Origin: Pseudomonas sp. WS 5079
GTDB taxonomy: Bacteria > Pseudomonadota > Gammaproteobacteria > Pseudomonadales > Pseudomonadaceae
Direction of reading: 5' to 3'
DNA: 64,000 bases
Assembly: GCF_012985465.1 (NCBI RefSeq)
Contig: NZ_JAAQWN010000015.1
Span: 1 to 64,000, forward strand
Positions 7,366-15,930 of this stretch are shown here, piece by piece. The notes beneath the pieces are model-generated. The model was given only the letters and a program-made list of their open reading frames with translations, was not told where the DNA came from and did no database searches. Position 1 is the first letter of the stretch. The number at the start of each line of letters is the position of its first letter. The position numbers and the translations under genes are program-made.

Positions 7366-8802
7366 TTACTCGGCCAGCTTGAAGGTGATGAAGCTGGCAC
7401 GCCCTTGACGCAGGACCCGCATCGACACCGAGCGATTCTTCGGCAGCGCCTTGGCGATGTCGGTGAATTCCTTGGTGGAGTTGATGGCCTGGTTGTTCAA
7501 GTGGGTGATCACGTCGCCTGGTTGCAGGCCGATCAGGGCGGCCGGGCCGTCCTGGACTTCCTTGATCACCACACCGCTCTTGAGGTCGAAGCTCTTCTTC
7601 TGCTCGTCGGTCAACTCGACGACGGCAATGCCCAGGCGGTTGCTGCTGCGCTCTGCACCCGATTTACCACCCAGCGCGCCAAGCTCCTGGCCTTCTTCAG
7701 GGATCGCGCCCACGGTCAGCTCGACGTTCTGGCGCTTGCCTTCGCGGATCACTTCCAGCTTGGCCTTACTGCCCGCCTTGAGTGCGCCGACCAGATGCGG
7801 CAGGTCAGCCGACATGACAATTGGCTGGCCGTTCATGCTCAGGATCACATCGCCAACCTGCAAGCCACCTTTGGCAGCGGGGCCGTCGTCCTGGATCTGC
7901 GCAACCAGGGCGCCGGCAGGCTTGTCCAGGCCAAAGGATTCGGCCAGGTCTTTGTTCACTTCCTGGATCACCACGCCCAACCAGCCACGGCTGACCTTGC
8001 CACCCGCTTTGAGTTGGTTGGAAACGTCCATGGCCACATCAATCGGGATGGCGAAGGAGACGCCCATGAAACCGCCGGAACGGGTGTAGATCTGCGAGTT
8101 GATCCCCACCACTTCGCCCGCCAGGTTGAACAGCGGACCACCGGAGTTACCCGGGTTGATCGGTACGTCGGTCTGGATGAACGGTACGTAGTTCTCGTTC
8201 GGCAGGCTGCGGCCGATGGCACTGACGATGCCTTGGGTCACGGTGTGGTCGAAGCCAAACGGCGAACCAATGGCTACCACCCACTGCCCGGCCTTCAGGT
8301 CCTGGGACTTGCCCAGTTTCAGCACGGGCAGGTCCTTGCCTTCGATTTTCAGCAAGGCCACGTCGGAGCGTGGATCGGTGCCGACCAACTTGGCCTTCAG
8401 TTCACTACGATCAGCCAGGCGCACGAGGATCTCGTCCGCGTCGGCGATCACATGATTGTTGGTCAGGATGTAGCCGTCAGGCGAAATGATAAAACCCGAG
8501 CCCAGGGATTGGGCTTCGCGCTGGCCACCACCACCGCCACGGGGCGAACGGGGCTGGGGCATGCCACGCTCGAAGAACTCCCGCAGCATCGGCGGCAGGC
8601 CTTCGAGATCAGGCATCTGCTGGTTCGAGACTTTACGATCCGGCAGCTTCTGGGTGGTACTGATATTCACCACGGCAGGCGAGGCCTGCTCTACCAGTTG
8701 GGTGAAGTCAGGCAACTCCGCCGCTTGCGCGGCAACGGCCTGACCCAGCACCAGCACCGTGGCGACTATGGATAGGTAAGATTTCAAACGTGGTATCGAC
8801 AT
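7366..8802 (-). CDS. mucD: Periplasmic serine protease MucD (DegP family)
   Basis: HtrA/DegP-type protease of 478 residues. A signal peptide (1-28, ending AQAA) is followed by a trypsin-like domain with triad His117 (TNNHV), Asp147 (DPRSDVALL) and Ser220 (NPGNSGGPL), then two PDZ domains at roughly 265-355 and 390-475. A Gly/Arg-rich linker (RSPRGGGGGQ) lies before the protease domain. In Pseudomonas MucD degrades misfolded envelope proteins and restrains AlgU activation. It is the last gene of the algU-muc operon, but 240 bases separate it from mucB, where P. aeruginosa has mucC. Confidence 0.95.
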   Translation of the reverse strand: MSIPRLKSYLSIVATVLVLGQAVAAQAAELPDFTQLVEQASPAVVNISTTQKLPDRKVSNQQMPDLEGLPPMLREFFERGMPQPRSPRGGGGGQREAQSLGSGFIISPDGYILTNNHVIADADEILVRLADRSELKAKLVGTDPRSDVALLKIEGKDLPVLKLGKSQDLKAGQWVVAIGSPFGFDHTVTQGIVSAIGRSLPNENYVPFIQTDVPINPGNSGGPLFNLAGEVVGINSQIYTRSGGFMGVSFAIPIDVAMDVSNQLKAGGKVSRGWLGVVIQEVNKDLAESFGLDKPAGALVAQIQDDGPAAKGGLQVGDVILSMNGQPIVMSADLPHLVGALKAGSKAKLEVIREGKRQNVELTVGAIPEEGQELGALGGKSGAERSSNRLGIAVVELTDEQKKSFDLKSGVVIKEVQDGPAALIGLQPGDVITHLNNQAINSTKEFTDIAKALPKNRSVSMRVLRQGRASFITFKLAE

Positions 8803-9042
8803 ACAGCTCCCGTTACGACGAGCAGGGTTGGGCGACAGGGTTCAATAAACGCCGAAGACTACTACTAGCGACGTCAATATTGCGTGAACAACGCAAGGCC
8901 AGAGCCGAGAAGCTCTGACCTATAAAAAACATAAGGAGATTTTGCAAGTGAAAATACTCTCCAGACATTTCATGTTCTGCGCAGCAAAGCAGGCATTTCC
9001 TGCATCACTGTGAACGATCTGGATGAGCATAGGATTAACGGC
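8803..9042. other. Gap where mucC would be expected
   Basis: This 240-base stretch has no convincing gene. On the minus strand it contains a hairpin CAGAGC/GCTCTG near 8900-8920 that might attenuate read-through into mucD. On the plus strand a 21-codon frame starts with GTG after AAGGAG (about 8949), but it opposes the operon and is probably chance. P. syringae is reported to lack mucC as well. Confidence 0.5.
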
Positions 9043-9999
9043 TCACGGCTTTTCGGGTGCCGGGCCACTGCGAACCGACAGGGCGATACGTTCGGCGGTG
9101 CCCAGGGGAATCTCACCGACCACCGTGGCCACGACCTCGCCCTCAGTGGTGGTCATGCGGCGAGAGACAGCAACCGTAGGCCCCAACTGCACCCGGCTTT
9201 CGGTCGCGGCTTCGCCACTGACGGGCTCGAGGAACAGCGAAAAGCGCGCCAGCCCGTCCTCATACATCAGGCTGGTGACCACCACCTGAGTCTGGGAATC
9301 CTTGCGCGCGGTGCTGCGGGCCAACTGGAAGCCGGGCGGCAGCCAGCTCGGATGCCAGGCCTGGGGCTCTATTACTTCATCGGCCTTGCTGCTGGCGACC
9401 GACAGTGGCTTGCAGTCCTGGCCGGGCTGAAAATCGCTTTCATCCGGGGTTTTGGTGCTCAGTTGAGTGAACTGGAAACGTTCCAGCAACTGGCCTTTGT
9501 CATTGATCAGCAATGACTTGAGCGGCAGCGCGGTTTCACGGTCCAGATGCAGCTCGAACCCGTAACGATATTGATCACGTGGCGCCAACGAGACGATTAC
9601 CGCCTTGCGACCAGCCACACGCGATTTACCAATAACGGCAAGTTCGTAAAAAGAACTGAGTTTTTGTGGATCAAGGACTTGGGCTGGAGCGCCGGGCAGA
9701 CTGCCCAGACCCGCCACCAGGCTGCCGCTGACGCACTGGGTGCGCCCATCGATCCGGACAACTTCCTGGGCCGAGCCATCGAGCTGCAGCAGTCGTTCGC
9801 TAACCTGGCCATTCTGGACACGATGCCAGATGTCATGGGTAGAGAAACTACCGTTACGCTCGTAGATAAACGTGCCTTGGTAGCTTTGCTGCTGCTCTGC
9901 CCGCCCAAGACGCTTCAGCCAATCCTGGGCTTCATCGGCATGGGCAGGTACTGCAAACCAGCCACTGAGCAAAAGCGCAAGGAGCGGTATGGCGCGCAT
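9043..9999 (-). CDS. mucB: Sigma factor AlgU regulatory protein MucB
   Basis: Periplasmic partner of the anti-sigma factor MucA (RseB homologue), 318 residues. The signal peptide 1-21 ends AHA. A LolA-like N-terminal domain (YQGTFIYERNGSFSTHDIWHRV) and a smaller C-terminal domain (from about residue 215, HPSWLPPGFQL) are visible. MucB shields MucA from the AlgW protease and senses lipid or lipopolysaccharide signals. It starts 16 bases after mucA. Confidence 0.93.
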   Translation of the reverse strand: MRAIPLLALLLSGWFAVPAHADEAQDWLKRLGRAEQQQSYQGTFIYERNGSFSTHDIWHRVQNGQVSERLLQLDGSAQEVVRIDGRTQCVSGSLVAGLGSLPGAPAQVLDPQKLSSFYELAVIGKSRVAGRKAVIVSLAPRDQYRYGFELHLDRETALPLKSLLINDKGQLLERFQFTQLSTKTPDESDFQPGQDCKPLSVASSKADEVIEPQAWHPSWLPPGFQLARSTARKDSQTQVVVTSLMYEDGLARFSLFLEPVSGEAATESRVQLGPTVAVSRRMTTTEGEVVATVVGEIPLGTAERIALSVRSGPAPEKP

Positions 10000-10015
10000 A
10001 AGGCTCCTTAGCGGT

Positions 10016-10603
10016 CTAGCGGTTTTCCAGGCTTGCAGCGCGAGCGTATGGCAGTGCGCTTTCGGTACCCTTTACAGCCGACTCTTGAGCGTGCTGGCGC
10101 AGGTAACCTGGCAGACGCTGGTCCTGCCAGCCGGATTGCCCTTGAAGCACGCCGTTGGCCATGGGGCCTGTCGCGTCAGAGCTTTCCTTGTAGCCGGCCA
10201 GGACAGCCGGGCCCTTGACTTGCGGACCAGCCATGACCGGCTGCTGGGTTTGCTGGGCCAGTTCGGCACCGGCGATTTCGTCCTGGTTATACAGGCGTAC
10301 ACCGGCCAGTACGGCCACTGTCACCGAGGCAGCGACCGCCAGGCGACCGAGGCTACGCCAAGGACCACGGGTGGCTTTTGCCGGAACGGCTTCATCGGCC
10401 AGCGCAGCAGAAACGGCCGCAGCAATATCCAGACGAGGGATTAGTAGATCCTTATGCATCACCGCCCGAGCGACTTGGTAACGAGACCAGGTATCACGGG
10501 TTTGGGCATCATCAAATGCATTGAGCACTCGACGAAGTTCCAGTTCATCCGCTTCGTTATCCATCACTGCGGACAGCGATTCCTGCAGGGCATCACGACT
10601 CAT
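10016..10603 (-). CDS. mucA: Anti-sigma factor MucA
   Basis: Inner membrane anti-sigma factor of AlgU, 195 residues. The N-terminal cytosolic RseA-type domain (MSRDALQESLSAVMDNEADE) binds the sigma factor; a single transmembrane segment is seen at about 86-104 (LGRLAVAASVTVAVLAGVRL); the C-terminal part is periplasmic and contacts MucB. The reading frame is intact through its full length, so there is no sign of a mucoid-type mutation. The gap to algU is 32 bases. Confidence 0.94.
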   Translation of the reverse strand: MSRDALQESLSAVMDNEADELELRRVLNAFDDAQTRDTWSRYQVARAVMHKDLLIPRLDIAAAVSAALADEAVPAKATRGPWRSLGRLAVAASVTVAVLAGVRLYNQDEIAGAELAQQTQQPVMAGPQVKGPAVLAGYKESSDATGPMANGVLQGQSGWQDQRLPGYLRQHAQESAVKGTESALPYARAASLENR

Positions 10604-10635
10604 GGCGGTTCCTCTCTTGGCTGTCGCCGCTGTCT

Positions 10636-11217
10636 TTAGTTTTCCTGCAACAACGGTTGCAGGGCTTTATCGATGGCTTCCCGAGCCCGGAAAATCCGGG
10701 AGCGTACGGTCCCCACCGGACATTGCATGACGCTCGCAATGTCCTCGTAACTCAGACCATCGAATTCACGTAAAGTTAATGCCGTACGTAAATCTTCTGG
10801 CAGTTGCTGAATAGTGCGATGGACAGTGCCTTCGATCTCGTCGCGCAGCAATGCACGCTCCGGCGACTCGAGATCCTTGAGGCCGTGATCACCATCGTAG
10901 AATTCTGCATCTTCCGAACTCACATCACTATCAGGTGGGCGGCGTCCGCGAGACACCAGATAGTTCTTCGCCGTGTTGATGGCGATGCGATACAGCCACG
11001 TGTAAAACGCACTGTCACCGCGAAAATTACCGAGTGCACGGTAGGCCTTGATAAAGGCTTCCTGTGCAACGTCCTGCGCTTCATGGGTGTCGTGCACGAA
11101 CCGCACGATCAACCCGAGAATTTTGTGCTGGTATTTCAGCACTAGCAGATCAAATGCGCGCTTGTCGCCGCGTTGAACGCGCTCGACCAGCTGCTGATCC
11201 TCTTCCTGGGTTAGCAT
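10636..11217 (-). CDS. algU: Extracytoplasmic stress sigma factor AlgU
   Basis: ECF sigma factor (RpoE/AlgT), 193 residues, directing envelope-stress and alginate gene expression. Region 2 (KYQHKILGLIVRFVHD, AFIKAYRALGNFRGDSAFYTWLYRIA) and region 4 (LPEDLRTALTLREFDGLSYEDIASVMQCPVGTVRSRIFRARE) are intact. The start is ATG 11217, five bases after GGAG; an upstream in-frame GTG at 11223 is too close to that site. Two AlgU-type promoters lie upstream, consistent with autoregulation. It is divergent from nadB. Confidence 0.97.
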   Translation of the reverse strand: MLTQEEDQQLVERVQRGDKRAFDLLVLKYQHKILGLIVRFVHDTHEAQDVAQEAFIKAYRALGNFRGDSAFYTWLYRIAINTAKNYLVSRGRRPPDSDVSSEDAEFYDGDHGLKDLESPERALLRDEIEGTVHRTIQQLPEDLRTALTLREFDGLSYEDIASVMQCPVGTVRSRIFRAREAIDKALQPLLQEN

Positions 11218-11276
11218 GAACACTCCTCGTTGTACTTGAAGGAGGCTTGCATAACTAAACGATCAGGCTTGCAAAC

Positions 11277-11303
11277 ATAGACTAGGACTTTTCGCAAAAG
11301 TTC
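11277..11303 (-). promoter_or_regulatory. Proximal AlgU-type promoter of algU
   Basis: Minus-strand GAACTT (11298-11303) and TCTAT (11277-11281) separated by 16 bases, close to the AlgU/sigma-E consensus GAACTT-N16-17-TCTGA, about 60 bases upstream of the algU start. Confidence 0.6.
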
Positions 11304-11685
11304 TCCCCCTTCAAGCAAGTTTCCGGTGGGCTCTGTTTTGGCACACACGAAAAACGCAGCGCGGGCATAGCCGGCTGCGTGAATAATCTTGTCGCCGGTT
11401 TTCTGACACTCCCATGTTCCAGGCCAATCAGTAAAACCAACGTTTTCCCAGCTTTCGGGCATCCTGTTATGGAGTCGGGCGTGATGCAAAAGTTCCCATC
11501 TCGACACCGGACCGCCTCATCAAAGCCGTGCAGTTCGTTCACCATAGTTTCACAATGCCACGAATGCCCGACTATTGTGCCGATAGCCCCCTCTATATAC
11601 TAGTGGGCCGTGTGACCCTTTGATTCGCCGATCCAGGCGTCCTGTTTGCGCCACCCCTCGGATCGCTTTTTGCGGAATCCCATAA
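11304..11685. other. algU-nadB divergent intergenic region
   Basis: No protein gene is apparent between algU and nadB (11224-11685). The left half carries the AlgU-type promoters. On the plus strand a -10-like TATACT occurs at 11596-11601 with a poor -35 (TTGTGC 11575-11580, 15-base spacer), which may drive nadB; I am not sure of it. Confidence 0.4.
11469..11495 (-). promoter_or_regulatory. Distal AlgU-type promoter of algU
   Basis: Minus-strand GAACTT (11490-11495) and TCCAT (11469-11473), again with a 16-base spacer and the same GAACTTTTGC run-in as the proximal site. The match at -10 is weaker than at the proximal promoter. Confidence 0.45.
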
Positions 11686-13302
11686 ATGAGCCAACAGTTT
11701 CAACACGATGTCCTGGTGATTGGTAGCGGTGCCGCCGGCTTGAGCCTTGCGCTGACCCTGCCGAGCCATCTGCGCATAGCCGTACTGAGCAAGGGCGACC
11801 TGGCCAACGGCTCGACGTTCTGGGCCCAGGGCGGGGTTGCCGCCGTGCTGGATGACACCGACACGGTGCAATCCCACGTTGAAGACACCCTTAACGCCGG
11901 CGGCGGCCTGTGCAATGAAGAAGCGGTACGTTTCACCGTCGAGCACAGCCGCCAAGCCATCCAATGGCTGATCGACCAGGGGGTGCCATTTACCCGCGAT
12001 GAACATGCCGGCAGTGATGACGGTGGTTTCGAGTTCCACTTGACCCGCGAAGGCGGCCACAGCCACCGGCGCATCATCCATGCCGCCGATGCCACCGGCG
12101 CTGCGATCTTCACGACCTTGCTCGCCCAGGCCCGGCAACGACCGAACATCGAACTGCTCGAACAACGGGTCGCCGTCGACCTGATCACCGAAAAACGCCT
12201 GGGCCTGGCAGGCGAGCGCTGCCTCGGGGCCTACGTGCTCAACCGCGCCAGCGGCGAAGTCGATACCTACGGCGCACGCTTTACCATCCTCGCTTCAGGG
12301 GGCGCCGCCAAAGTCTACCTCTACACCAGCAACCCCGATGGCGCCTGCGGGGATGGCATCGCCATGGCCTGGCGTTCGGGCTGCCGGGTGGCGAACCTGG
12401 AGTTCAACCAGTTCCACCCCACCTGCCTGTATCACCCCCAGGCCAAGAGCTTCCTGATCACCGAGGCCCTGCGCGGTGAAGGAGCACACTTGAAACTGCC
12501 GAACGGTGAACGTTTCATGCAACGCTTCGACCCGCGCGCCGAGCTGGCCCCCCGGGATATCGTGGCCCGCGCCATCGACCACGAAATGAAGCGCCTGGGC
12601 ATCGACTGCGTCTACCTGGACATCAGCCACAAGCCCGCCGACTTCATCAAGACCCACTTCCCGACGGTCTACGAGCGCTGCCTGGCCTTCAATATCGATA
12701 TCACCAAAGGGCCGATCCCAGTGGTCCCCGCGGCGCATTACACCTGCGGCGGGGTGATGGTCGACCAGCACGGGCGCACCGACGTGCCTGGCCTGTACGC
12801 CATCGGCGAGACCAGCTTCACCGGCCTGCACGGCGCCAACCGCATGGCCAGCAACTCGCTGCTCGAATGCTTCGTCTACGCCCGTTCCGCCGCTGCCGAC
12901 ATCCTCGAGCAACTGCCGCGCATCCCGGTGCCGGCCGCCCTGCCCCGCTGGGATGCCAGCCAGGTCACCGACTCGGACGAAGACGTGATCATCGCCCACA
13001 ACTGGGACGAACTGCGGCGCTTCATGTGGGACTACGTGGGGATTGTGCGCACCAACAAGCGCTTGGCGCGGGCGCAGCACCGGGTTCGATTGCTGCTCGA
13101 TGAGATCGATGAGTTCTACAGCAACTACAAGGTCAGCCGTGACCTGATCGAGTTGCGCAACCTGGCACAGGTCGCCGAGCTGATGATCCGCTCGGCCATG
13201 GCGCGCAAGGAAAGCCGCGGCCTGCATTACACCCTCGACTACCCGCAGATGCTGCCCGAAGCCCTCGACACTATCCTGGTGCCAACCACCTACGGCGGCT
13301 GA
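11686..13302 (+). CDS. nadB: L-aspartate oxidase NadB
   Basis: FAD enzyme oxidising L-aspartate to iminoaspartate for NAD synthesis. The 538-residue protein opens with the dinucleotide-binding motif VLVIGSGAAGLSLAL and has the fumarate reductase/succinate dehydrogenase family blocks FHPTCLY, ITEALRGEGAHL, AAHYTCGGV and GLHGANRMASNSLLE. The C-terminal helical domain (LRRFMWDYVGIVRTNKRL) is present. It is divergent from algU. Its last 32 bases overlap the 3' end of the convergent ygfX-like gene. Confidence 0.97.
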   Translation: MSQQFQHDVLVIGSGAAGLSLALTLPSHLRIAVLSKGDLANGSTFWAQGGVAAVLDDTDTVQSHVEDTLNAGGGLCNEEAVRFTVEHSRQAIQWLIDQGVPFTRDEHAGSDDGGFEFHLTREGGHSHRRIIHAADATGAAIFTTLLAQARQRPNIELLEQRVAVDLITEKRLGLAGERCLGAYVLNRASGEVDTYGARFTILASGGAAKVYLYTSNPDGACGDGIAMAWRSGCRVANLEFNQFHPTCLYHPQAKSFLITEALRGEGAHLKLPNGERFMQRFDPRAELAPRDIVARAIDHEMKRLGIDCVYLDISHKPADFIKTHFPTVYERCLAFNIDITKGPIPVVPAAHYTCGGVMVDQHGRTDVPGLYAIGETSFTGLHGANRMASNSLLECFVYARSAAADILEQLPRIPVPAALPRWDASQVTDSDEDVIIAHNWDELRRFMWDYVGIVRTNKRLARAQHRVRLLLDEIDEFYSNYKVSRDLIELRNLAQVAELMIRSAMARKESRGLHYTLDYPQMLPEALDTILVPTTYGG

Positions 13303-13723
13303 ACTTCAAGCGCACGCGCAGGCGTCGATGCACATCGGCGGCCTGCGAACCGCGCGGCACACACACCGAGCGTACCCGCCACTCCCCCGGCAACCGGTAG
13401 CGCAGCACCACGATCAGCGGCAACGCCAGGCTGTCGGGGCGCAACTGCACAGCGTGCCAACCCCGCGCCGCACTCCACAGTTGCCAGCCGTCGGCGTTGC
13501 GCCGCAGGCCACGAACCGACGAATGGTGAGTCAAGCGAACCTGGCGCGGCAGCGCCCACGCGGCATGGGCCAGGCACACCAGCACACCGAGTGCAGCCAT
13601 CGATAAAGGCACAGCCAGCAGGCACAGCGCACCGAGTGCAAGCACCTGGGCGAGGAGATACGCCGCCAGCAGAAGCCCGCAGGCCTGCCAGCGGCATTCG
13701 AAGGTATTACTTGGGCTGGACAC
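13271..13723 (-). CDS. YgfX/CptA-like membrane protein
   Basis: A 150-residue protein with two adjacent membrane segments (about 12-33 and 36-56) and a basic C-terminal domain, the layout of YgfX (CptA). E. coli YgfX was described as a toxin acting on MreB/FtsZ and is encoded with SdhE; the toxin role is disputed. It starts with GTG at 13723, overlapping the end of sdhE by 17 bases, so translation is probably coupled. Its 3' end overlaps nadB in the opposite direction. Confidence 0.78.
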   Translation of the reverse strand: MSSPSNTFECRWQACGLLLAAYLLAQVLALGALCLLAVPLSMAALGVLVCLAHAAWALPRQVRLTHHSSVRGLRRNADGWQLWSAARGWHAVQLRPDSLALPLIVVLRYRLPGEWRVRSVCVPRGSQAADVHRRLRVRLKFSRRRWLAPG

Positions 13724-13961
13724 GATCCAGGATCATCCGGACCATGCGCTGCAGCTCCGGATCTTCTGATTCGGCACGCTCCATGAACCAGCCGAACATA
13801 TCCTGGTCTTCACAGGTCAGCAGCCTGACGTAGAGGTCGCGGTCCACCTTATCGAGGGTGGCGTACACCTCTTTGGTGAACGGCACCAGCAACACATCCA
13901 ACTCCAGCATGCCGCGACGGCTGTGCCAGTACAGGCGATTGATTTCTACATCTTCGACCAT
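13707..13961 (-). CDS. sdhE: FAD assembly factor SdhE
   Basis: An 84-residue protein of the SdhE/YgfY family, which promotes covalent FAD attachment to succinate dehydrogenase subunit SdhA. The defining RGMLELD motif is at about residues 14-20, followed by the helical LTCEDQDMFGWFME segment. The start at 13961 (MVEDVEINRLYW) is preceded by GGAGCG. The open frame runs 13 codons further without a good start signal. It overlaps the ygfX-like gene, as in E. coli. Confidence 0.93.
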   Translation of the reverse strand: MVEDVEINRLYWHSRRGMLELDVLLVPFTKEVYATLDKVDRDLYVRLLTCEDQDMFGWFMERAESEDPELQRMVRMILDRVQPK

Positions 13962-14098
13962 GGAGCGCTCCTCAAATAGGGCGCAAGTATACAGGCCCAC
14001 GCCCCTCGGAACAGTCGGCTTTGGTCGGGCTTATGAAACTACCCATTTGCCGGGCGCCCCTCTATGATGCACCCATGACTTTCCAACTGCGATGACCC

Positions 14099-15040
14099 AT
14101 GGCTGACTCTGCTTTCTTCTGCCCCCTGTCCCACGAAGGCGTCCTGGCCGTTCGCGGCGCTGACGCGGCCAAGTTCCTCCAGGGGCAACTGACCTGCAAC
14201 CTCAACTACCTCGACGACACCCACGCCAGCCTCGGCGCGCGCTGCACCCAAAAGGGGCGCATGCAGTCGAGCTTTCGCATCGTGCTGCAAGGTGACGGTG
14301 TGCTGCTGGCCATGGCCAGCGAACTGCTTGAACCACAGCTGGCGGACTTGAAGAAGTACGCGGTGTTTTCCAAGTCCAAGCTGACAGACGAAAGCGCCGC
14401 CTGGGTCCGCTTCGGCCTGGCCGACGCCGATCAGGCAATCGCCAGCCTGGGCCTGGACTTGCCAGCCGAGACCGACAGTGTGGCGCGCCATGCAGAACTG
14501 ATCGCCATTCGCGTCTCCCCCGGCCGCGCCGAACTCTGGGCGCCCGCCGCGCAAGCCGACACCCTGCGCAGCCAACTGGGCGCAACACTCGCCCAAGGCG
14601 ACCTCAATAGCTGGCTGCTGGGGCAGATCCGCGCCGGCATCGGCCAAGTCATGGCCCAGACTCGCGAGCTGTTCATCCCGCAGATGCTCAACCTGCAAGC
14701 AGTCGGTGGCGTGAGCTTCAAAAAGGGCTGCTACACCGGCCAGGAGATCGTCGCCCGCATGCAATACCTGGGCAAGCTCAAGCGCCGCCTCTACCGCCTG
14801 AGCCTGAACGGCAGTGCATTGCCCGAGCCTGGTACGCCACTGTTCGCGCCCAGCCACAACAGCGCCATCGGCGAAGTGGTGATCGCTGCGCGGGCCGACG
14901 AAGGGATTGAACTTCTGGCGGTGCTGCAAGCCGAAGCAGCCGACAGTGGCGACGTGCATTTGGGTACGCTGGAAGGCCCGGGCCTCAAGTTGCTTGACCT
15001 GCCTTACCAACTGGACCGTGATCGCGAGATCCAGCGGTAA
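14099..15040 (+). CDS. ygfZ: Folate-binding protein YgfZ
   Basis: A 313-residue GcvT-like protein that binds tetrahydrofolate and supports Fe-S cluster enzyme maintenance. The YgfZ signature KGCYTGQEIVAR, with its essential Cys, is at about 217-228; the N-terminus has the GcvT-type AAKFLQGQLTCNL fold. It is divergent from sdhE. A HDOD gene starts 36 bases later. Confidence 0.92.
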   Translation: MADSAFFCPLSHEGVLAVRGADAAKFLQGQLTCNLNYLDDTHASLGARCTQKGRMQSSFRIVLQGDGVLLAMASELLEPQLADLKKYAVFSKSKLTDESAAWVRFGLADADQAIASLGLDLPAETDSVARHAELIAIRVSPGRAELWAPAAQADTLRSQLGATLAQGDLNSWLLGQIRAGIGQVMAQTRELFIPQMLNLQAVGGVSFKKGCYTGQEIVARMQYLGKLKRRLYRLSLNGSALPEPGTPLFAPSHNSAIGEVVIAARADEGIELLAVLQAEAADSGDVHLGTLEGPGLKLLDLPYQLDRDREIQR

Positions 15041-15076
15041 TCGCCGTACCCTTTTGCAACACCCTAGAGAGCATGA

Positions 15077-15898
15077 ATGAACAAACTGGCGGAAAAAGTC
15101 CAACAAGCGTTGGTGATGGCCATCGATAACGATGACCTGGTTCTGCCCACGTTACCGGAAGTGGCCCTGAAAATTCGTCAGGCCGCCGAAGACCCCGAAG
15201 TCAGCATCAGCCATTTGAGCAAAGTCATCGGCCGCGACACCGCCCTGACGGCGCGACTGATCAAGGTCGTCAACAGCCCATTGTTGCGGGCCTCCCAGGA
15301 GGTCACCGACCTGCATACCGCCATCACGCGCCTGGGCACCAACTACAGCAGCAACCTGGCGATTGGCCTGGTGATGGAACAGATATTCCACGCCCGCTCA
15401 GAAGCCGTGGAACAAAAAATGCGTGAAGTATGGCGCCGCAGCCTGGAAGTGGCCGGCGTCTGCTATGCCTTGTGCCGTAACCACAGCCAGCTCAAGCCGG
15501 ACCAGGCCGCACTCGGCGGGCTGGTGCACCAGATCGGCGTGCTGCCGATCCTGACCTACGCCGAAGATCACTATGAACTGCTCTCCGACCCGGTCAGCCT
15601 CAACCATGTGATCGATAGCATCCACCCGCTACTGGGGGACAAGCTGTTACGGGGCTGGGATTTCCCGGAAATGCTGGTGAATGTGCCCGCACACTACCAG
15701 GACCTTGAGCGCGACTCGGCCAGCCTGGATTATGTCGACCTGGTGCAAGTGGCCGTGCTGTATTGCCACAAGAATACCCATCACCCGTTGGCCAACACTG
15801 CGCTGTCGAACTTGCCGTCATTCAAGAAACTGCGCATCGACCCGCTCAACGCAGCGGTGCGTACCGAGCTGGACGAAGCGCGCTCGATGTTCTACTGA
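15077..15898 (+). CDS. HDOD domain protein
   Basis: A 273-residue single-domain HDOD protein (about residues 20-215: LPTLPEVALKIRQAAEDPEVSISHLSKVI...TARLIKVVNSP). HDOD proteins resemble HD phosphohydrolases but lack the full metal site and act in signalling or regulation; no target can be named. It may be co-transcribed with ygfZ. It is convergent with tctE, with only a short REP-like hairpin between them. Confidence 0.88.
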   Translation: MNKLAEKVQQALVMAIDNDDLVLPTLPEVALKIRQAAEDPEVSISHLSKVIGRDTALTARLIKVVNSPLLRASQEVTDLHTAITRLGTNYSSNLAIGLVMEQIFHARSEAVEQKMREVWRRSLEVAGVCYALCRNHSQLKPDQAALGGLVHQIGVLPILTYAEDHYELLSDPVSLNHVIDSIHPLLGDKLLRGWDFPEMLVNVPAHYQDLERDSASLDYVDLVQVAVLYCHKNTHHPLANTALSNLPSFKKLRIDPLNAAVRTELDEARSMFY

Positions 15899-15926
15899 GC
15901 CGGCTTGCCGGCAATAGCGGTGGATC
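15896..15926. repeat. Degenerate REP element
   Basis: GAGCCGGCTTGCCGGCAATA matches the REP core with changes and forms a short GCCGGC hairpin between the convergent HDOD and tctE genes. It overlaps the HDOD stop codon. Confidence 0.5.
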
Positions 15927-15930
15927 GCTC

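Noticed and set aside
8949..9014. A 21-codon plus-strand frame (GTG start after AAGGAG) in the mucB-mucD gap
   Set aside because: It runs against the operon, is very short and has no recognisable feature; the ribosome-like site may be chance.
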